Source: Deltaproteobacteria bacterium (GTDB taxonomy: Bacteria > Myxococcota_A > Polyangia > HGW-17). From it: a stretch of 11,197 bases of DNA. The stretch lies in the NCBI GenBank assembly GCA_003249585.1, contig QKIM01000015.1:1-11197 (forward strand). Direction: 5' to 3'. The position numbers were made by a program, and so were the translations under genes. A model generated the notes under the pieces. That model saw nothing but the letters and a program-made list of their open reading frames with translations. It had not been told where the DNA came from and made no database searches. This document shows positions 8,106 to 11,197 of the stretch, one piece after another. Each line of letters starts with the position of its first letter. Position 1 is the first letter of the stretch.

Positions 8106-8609
8106 ATGCGCCTTCTCGTCGTGCTTCTCCTCATCAGTTCGGCCTGCACCCGGGAGCGCCCCGTAAAGATCGGGGTGGTGAACATGAAGGTGCTCATGGA
8201 CAAGTCCGTATGGGGGAGAAAGCATCAGAAGGTCATCCGCGAGGCGCTGGCCGAGCGGGAGAAGCAGTGGGAGAAGCGGTGCGGCACCCCCATCAAGGAG
8301 GTCACCCTCAAGCTCGAGGCCCTCAAAAAGAAACCCGATCCTGTGGCTGAGCCTCTCCTCCTCGGGGAGCGCCAGCGGCTGGGTCGCATGTGCTACCAGC
8401 TCAAGGCGCAGTTCCAGCGTGAGGTGGAGCAGATCAACGAGGAGTACGCCGCGAAGATCCTCAAGAAGGTGAAGGAGACGGCCGCTCTCATCGGCAAGAA
8501 CCTCAGACTGGACCTGGTGGTCACCTTCTTCCGCGGCGTCGTGCTCTACACCTCCGAGCGGGTGGACATCACCGAGAAGGTGGTCATCGCCCTGGAGGAG
8601 GGACCCTGA
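8106..8609 (+). CDS. Lipidated OmpH/Skp-family protein
   Basis: 167 residues; ATG 8106 overlaps the bamA stop by one base. The N terminus (hydrophobic 3-10, then SSAC with Cys14) looks like a lipoprotein signal, though the residue three before the cysteine is Ser rather than Leu. The body fits the OmpH/Skp family. A short strand KIGVVNMKVLMD (21-32) opens it. A charged helical hairpin runs over about 35-125 with a turn at PDP (77-79). The closing segment LDLVVTFFRGVVLYTSERVD (135-154) matches the end of Skp proteins, and DITEKVV follows. Skp is a trimeric periplasmic chaperone for outer-membrane proteins; a lipidated form would be membrane-tethered. Cys59 and Cys96 are nearly symmetric about the turn and could staple the hairpin. 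It lies directly after bamA, where skp sits in E. coli. Confidence 0.82.
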   Translation: MRLLVVLLLISSACTRERPVKIGVVNMKVLMDKSVWGRKHQKVIREALAEREKQWEKRCGTPIKEVTLKLEALKKKPDPVAEPLLLGERQRLGRMCYQLKAQFQREVEQINEEYAAKILKKVKETAALIGKNLRLDLVVTFFRGVVLYTSERVDITEKVVIALEEGP

Positions 8610-8647
8610 CAGGGCGCCAGAAGGATTTTCTTGAATTTCATCCCGGA

Positions 8648-8675
8648 CCCCGCTAACAGTGGGGCACTTTGTTTG
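8648..8675 (+). terminator. Possible intrinsic terminator after the bamA group
   Basis: Stem CCCCGCT (8648-8654), loop AAC, AGTGGGG (8658-8664): seven pairs including one G-T wobble. The T-rich but interrupted tract CACTTTGTTTG follows. The stem is strong and the tail is weak, so termination may be partial. Confidence 0.35.
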
Positions 8676-8722
8676 AATGTCCCGACTCATCTGGAGTCTG
8701 AGGAATATCCCGGCGATGCCGG

Positions 8723-8732
8723 ACGTTAACGT
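8723..8732. promoter_or_regulatory. Perfect 10-bp palindrome upstream of skp-like gene
   Basis: ACGTTAACGT is a perfect palindrome 32 nt before the ATG at 8765. It directly abuts a CCGGC-gat-GCCGG hairpin (8710-8722). It could be an operator for a dimeric regulator, but no second copy was found elsewhere in the window by eye. Confidence 0.3.
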
Positions 8733-8764
8733 AGCAGTGGACCTGACACCCTAGGAGAGTTTTC

Positions 8765-9319
8765 ATGAAATCAGCCTTTTTCCTTTCCGTGTTCTTCCTT
8801 ATCTCTGGCTTCGCCTCCGTGAGCAGCGCCCAGTCCATCGCCTGGTTCAACCCGACCAAGGTGCTCCAGGGCTCCAGGCCCGGCAAGGCCGTGATGGCCA
8901 AACAGCAGGCCCTCCAGAAGCGGTTCGCCCAAAAACGCAAGCAGCTTGAGGCTCCCCTGGCCAAGGAGAAGGATGACATCGAGAAAGAATGGAAATCCTT
9001 CCAGGCCAACATGAGCGTGCTCAACGCCAAGGCGAGAAAGAAGCGCATGGAGGCGCTCAAGGCCAAATACGACGCCTGGATGACCAAAGTGCGCAAGCTC
9101 CAGGGACGTCTAGGCAAACTGCAGCAGGATCTCGCCGGTGAATTCCAGAAGGTCGCGGAGCCCTTCTCCAACAAACTCAAGGCCGCCGCCAGGCAGGTCG
9201 CGACCTCGGGCGGCTACGCCTTCATCATGGCCCACGATCCCAAGAACCCCACCCTCCTCCTCTACGCCAAGCCCTCCCTGGACGTGACCGACAAGCTCAT
9301 CGCCATCCTCGGGCGGTAG
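8765..9319 (+). CDS. skp: Periplasmic OmpH/Skp-family chaperone
   Basis: 184 residues, with AGGAG at 8753-8757 seven bases before the ATG. A standard signal peptide covers residues 1-22 with cleavage after SSA. The mature protein starts with the strand SIAWFNPTKVLQGS (24-37), typical of Skp. A long, strongly charged helical hairpin (about 40-140, tip near 83-88) follows, and it ends with YAFIMAHDPKNPTLLLYAKP (151-170) and LDVTDKL, the family's closing strand and helix. Skp trimers hold unfolded outer-membrane proteins in their cavity and pass them to the Bam complex. There are no cysteines, unlike the lipidated relative just upstream. The two are similar in architecture but not obviously close in sequence, so they probably have distinct roles. 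It has its own leader of 155 nt, suggesting separate control. Confidence 0.87.
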   Translation: MKSAFFLSVFFLISGFASVSSAQSIAWFNPTKVLQGSRPGKAVMAKQQALQKRFAQKRKQLEAPLAKEKDDIEKEWKSFQANMSVLNAKARKKRMEALKAKYDAWMTKVRKLQGRLGKLQQDLAGEFQKVAEPFSNKLKAAARQVATSGGYAFIMAHDPKNPTLLLYAKPSLDVTDKLIAILGR

Positions 9320-9329
9320 CTCCCTCCCC

Positions 9330-11003
9330 ATGTCCCTCGCGCTCCGGCTCCTTTGCGTGCTCACCCTCCTCGCCGCCTGCAAGGAGGCTCCGAGGGAAAA
9401 AACCAGAAAAAAGAAGACCAAGAGCGCCTACGAGCCGGTCCACCTGGTGGGGAAGGATGACGATCCCCCGGAGAAGACCTTCGACGAGCCCGTCATCGAT
9501 GAGAAGGAACCCAACGACTACCCCAACTGGGCCCAGCTCCTGCCTCCCGGGGTCGGCGCCCGCGGTTTCATCAACAAGGCCCGCAAGTACACCCAGGGGC
9601 TTCAGCCCGATCGGGACATCTTCCATTTCGACGTCCCCGGACCCGGCAAGAAGATCCTCTGGGCCAGCCTCTCGGGGGTGCCGGACATCGACCTCTTCCT
9701 GGCGGTGCACCGCAAGACCCTGGAGCGGGTGGTGACCCAGGACGCCAACGGCCCCGGCCAGGAGGAGATCATCGTCAACCTGACCCTGGCCCCCGGGCGG
9801 TACTACTTCAAGCTCGGGCAGCGCTGGGTGGGGAGCGACTTCCTCTCCAACTACAAGCGGCCCTACATCCTGCGCTGGAAGCTCTCGGAGCCCTCTCCCG
9901 GAGAAGAGGTCGAGCCCAACGATCGGCGCCACGAGGCCAACGAGATCCCCATCGGACAGGTGTTCTCGGGCTACCTCAGTTCCAAGTCGGACTACGATCT
10001 CTTCCGGATCCCCCATGGGACGAGCCACCTGCGCATCGACTTCTCACCCCCCAAGGACACGCCCTCCAACATCGCCCTGTGGGAAGAGAAGGCCAAGGGA
10101 CCATTCTGGAAAACCTCCATCGCCAAGAACACGACCCTCGTGGTACGGCGGCTGCGGCCCGGGCCGACGACACAGTACATTCTCATCAGTCCCGACAAGG
10201 GGCACTACAGCCTCAAGGACAAGTACAGGCTCAAGCTCTCCATCGAGCCCGAGAGCGCCCAGATGGAAGACGAGCCCAACGACTCCGCTTCCCTGGCCAA
10301 CACCATCTCGGGCTCCGCGGGGACCATCGAGGGGTACCTCTCCCATCCCCTCGACAAGGACTTCCTGCGCATCAAGGTCACCGACAACGTGCTGTCCGAT
10401 CTGGTCCTCACCCCCTTCGCCCGGGGCAAACTGACGCTGTGCCTGTTCACCCGACCCAAAACCTGCCTGACCGCCACCCGCGAGGGGGAGGTGCTCTCCT
10501 TCGCTCACCAGTACATGAAAAAGGGAGAATACCTGCTCTCCATCGCGTCAAAGGGACCTGTCAGCACCGAGAACACCTACGAATTCAAGTGGTCCACCAG
10601 ACCTGCGCGACCCGGGGACGAGCAGGAGCCCAACAACCAGCCGGGCAGAGCCAACGTGATCCACCCCGGGATGCCGATTTCGGGCTACATCTCCGTCAAG
10701 GGCGACGTGGACTACTACCACTTCTCCATCCCGGGCACCCTCCAGGACCCTCCCCGCATCTCCGTACAGTTGACCGGAGGCTATGGGATCAACCCCGTGG
10801 TCATCCTCAAGGACTCCTATGGCAACGTGGTCCGTGAGGACCAACGGGGCGTCTACAGCGGCCTTCGCAAGATCCGCACCTCCATCCACCCTGGACGCAA
10901 GTATCTCATCGTGGTGAAGGACAAGACCGACACCCAGTTCAACCCCCTGAAACACTACGAGCTCAGGCTGGAGAAAATAGAGAAGCCCGTTATTCCACGG
11001 TGA
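9330..11003 (+). CDS. Lipoprotein with four PPC-like repeat modules
   Basis: 557 residues, starting ten bases after the skp-like gene; no clear Shine-Dalgarno sequence. The signal peptide ends at lipobox LAAC (Cys17, followed by Lys). A basic, then acidic linker (18-58) leads to four modules. Each opens with an EPN[DN] motif at 60-63, 195-198, 315-318 and 433-436, and each has a D-x-D/D-x-F type strand about 25-35 residues later (RDIFHF, DYDLFRI, DKDFLRI, DVDYYHF). This is the pattern of bacterial pre-peptidase C-terminal (PPC) domains, beta-sandwich modules usually appended to secreted proteases and often calcium-binding. No protease or other catalytic domain is visible, so the protein consists of repeats only. 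Module 3 has a cysteine pair (371, 379). It is probably exposed at the outer membrane. Its function is unknown. Its 3' end overlaps the convergent gene by 14 nt. Confidence 0.85.
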   Translation: MSLALRLLCVLTLLAACKEAPREKTRKKKTKSAYEPVHLVGKDDDPPEKTFDEPVIDEKEPNDYPNWAQLLPPGVGARGFINKARKYTQGLQPDRDIFHFDVPGPGKKILWASLSGVPDIDLFLAVHRKTLERVVTQDANGPGQEEIIVNLTLAPGRYYFKLGQRWVGSDFLSNYKRPYILRWKLSEPSPGEEVEPNDRRHEANEIPIGQVFSGYLSSKSDYDLFRIPHGTSHLRIDFSPPKDTPSNIALWEEKAKGPFWKTSIAKNTTLVVRRLRPGPTTQYILISPDKGHYSLKDKYRLKLSIEPESAQMEDEPNDSASLANTISGSAGTIEGYLSHPLDKDFLRIKVTDNVLSDLVLTPFARGKLTLCLFTRPKTCLTATREGEVLSFAHQYMKKGEYLLSIASKGPVSTENTYEFKWSTRPARPGDEQEPNNQPGRANVIHPGMPISGYISVKGDVDYYHFSIPGTLQDPPRISVQLTGGYGINPVVILKDSYGNVVREDQRGVYSGLRKIRTSIHPGRKYLIVVKDKTDTQFNPLKHYELRLEKIEKPVIPR

Positions 11004-11197
11004 TGGGGCCTTCGATGGGGACCGTGATCCAGCGGAAGTTGTCGATGACCACGGCGCTGTCCCACACATCGTCCCCCTCGTCGTGGATGGAGAAGATGAT
11101 CTCGATGATGGAGCCCGGCTCCACGGGGGCCTTGGTGGTGAGCCAGCCAGTAGATGATCCTGCGTTGTTGTCGTAGCCTGCAGAATCTCCTCCAAAG
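10990..11197 (-). CDS. Choice-of-anchor-L-like secreted protein, C-terminal end (partial)
   Basis: On the minus strand an open frame enters from the right edge and runs 68 codons to a TAA at 10992-10990. The residues include TGWLTTKAPVEPGSIIEIIF, then HDEGDDVWDSAVVIDNFRW. This W-L-T/S...APV-x-PG...I...D-x-GDD-x-DS-x-V-x-IDNFRW pattern is what I know from choice-of-anchor L and related secreted proteins, common in myxobacteria. The conserved IDNFRW strand closes the beta domain, and 14 residues follow. No C-terminal anchor is visible in the part shown. The start codon and signal peptide lie outside the window. The plus strand in this stretch has no competing gene beyond 11003. Confidence 0.78.
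   Translation of the reverse strand, partial: FGGDSAGYDNNAGSSTGWLTTKAPVEPGSIIEIIFSIHDEGDDVWDSAVVIDNFRWITVPIEGPITVE

Larger units (their letters stand above)
8610..8764 (+). other. Structured intergenic region between the two OmpH-like genes
   Basis: 155 nt with four consecutive inverted repeats (8648-8664, 8684-8698, 8710-8722, 8723-8732) and no ORF. It separates two genes whose products are related. A weak promoter-like pair TTGAAT (8631-8636) / TAACAG (8654-8659) is present at 17 nt spacing. The ribosome site AGGAG (8753-8757) ends the region. It could be a terminator plus promoter, or a structured mRNA leader controlling the second ompH gene. Confidence 0.5.

Noticed and set aside
8662..8676. 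Possible sigma54 site (GGGCAC ... TTTGA)
   Set aside because: The essential GC of the -12 element is missing at the required spacing, and the bases belong to the hairpin and its T-rich tail.
8663..8691. Possible ECF promoter with GGCACTT before the skp-like gene
   Set aside because: The -35 resembles GGAACTT, but no TCTGA/TCAAA-like box occurs at 15-17 nt; only TCATC is present. Too weak to call.

Overview
The window comes from a GC-rich diderm (Gram-negative) bacterium. It carries an outer-membrane assembly gene (bamA), two OmpH/Skp-type proteins, a LolD-type ATPase and several lipoproteins. The four EPND-type pre-peptidase C-terminal-like repeats and the choice-of-anchor-L-type end of the last gene are most familiar from Myxococcota and related former deltaproteobacterial lineages. 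I therefore infer such a lineage, but no rRNA or other phylogenetic marker is present. I see no tRNA, rRNA, CRISPR array, insertion sequence or phage gene.

Layout. (1) 1-483, minus strand: the N-terminal part of a PIN-domain protein of the PhoH2/YlaK type, running off the left edge. (2) 484-743: a divergent intergenic region with a candidate promoter in each direction. (3) 744-4821, plus strand: five genes with almost no space between them (gaps of 3, -4, 0 and -4 nt). They encode two small cysteine-rich lipoproteins that are clear paralogues, a 578-residue protein with three predicted membrane segments, a sugar-nucleotidyltransferase-like protein with altered metal-binding positions, and an FHA-domain protein. 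(4) 4822-4991: a 170-nt gap with promoter-like elements and a strong hairpin. (5) 4992-8609: lolD, bamA and a lipidated OmpH-like protein, all overlapping. (6) 8610-8764: a gap packed with four consecutive inverted repeats. (7) 8765-11003: a soluble periplasmic OmpH/Skp and a four-module PPC-repeat lipoprotein. (8) 10990-11197, minus strand: the C-terminal end of a probable secreted protein with a choice-of-anchor-L-like domain, overlapping its convergent neighbour by 14 nt.

How the genes work together. Region 4992-9319 is an envelope biogenesis block: LolD would power release of lipoproteins from the inner membrane, BamA inserts beta-barrel proteins in the outer membrane, and the OmpH/Skp proteins chaperone barrel precursors across the periplasm. 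Its partners LolC/LolE are not in the window. At least four gene products in the window carry lipoprotein signal peptides, so they are themselves Lol clients. The 744-4821 operon looks like an undescribed envelope module. It has two disulfide-rich lipoproteins outside, a membrane protein with a large extracytoplasmic domain, and two cytoplasmic proteins (a probable pseudo-nucleotidyltransferase and an FHA phosphothreonine reader). I cannot assign it a function; the grouping rests on gene spacing and gene order.
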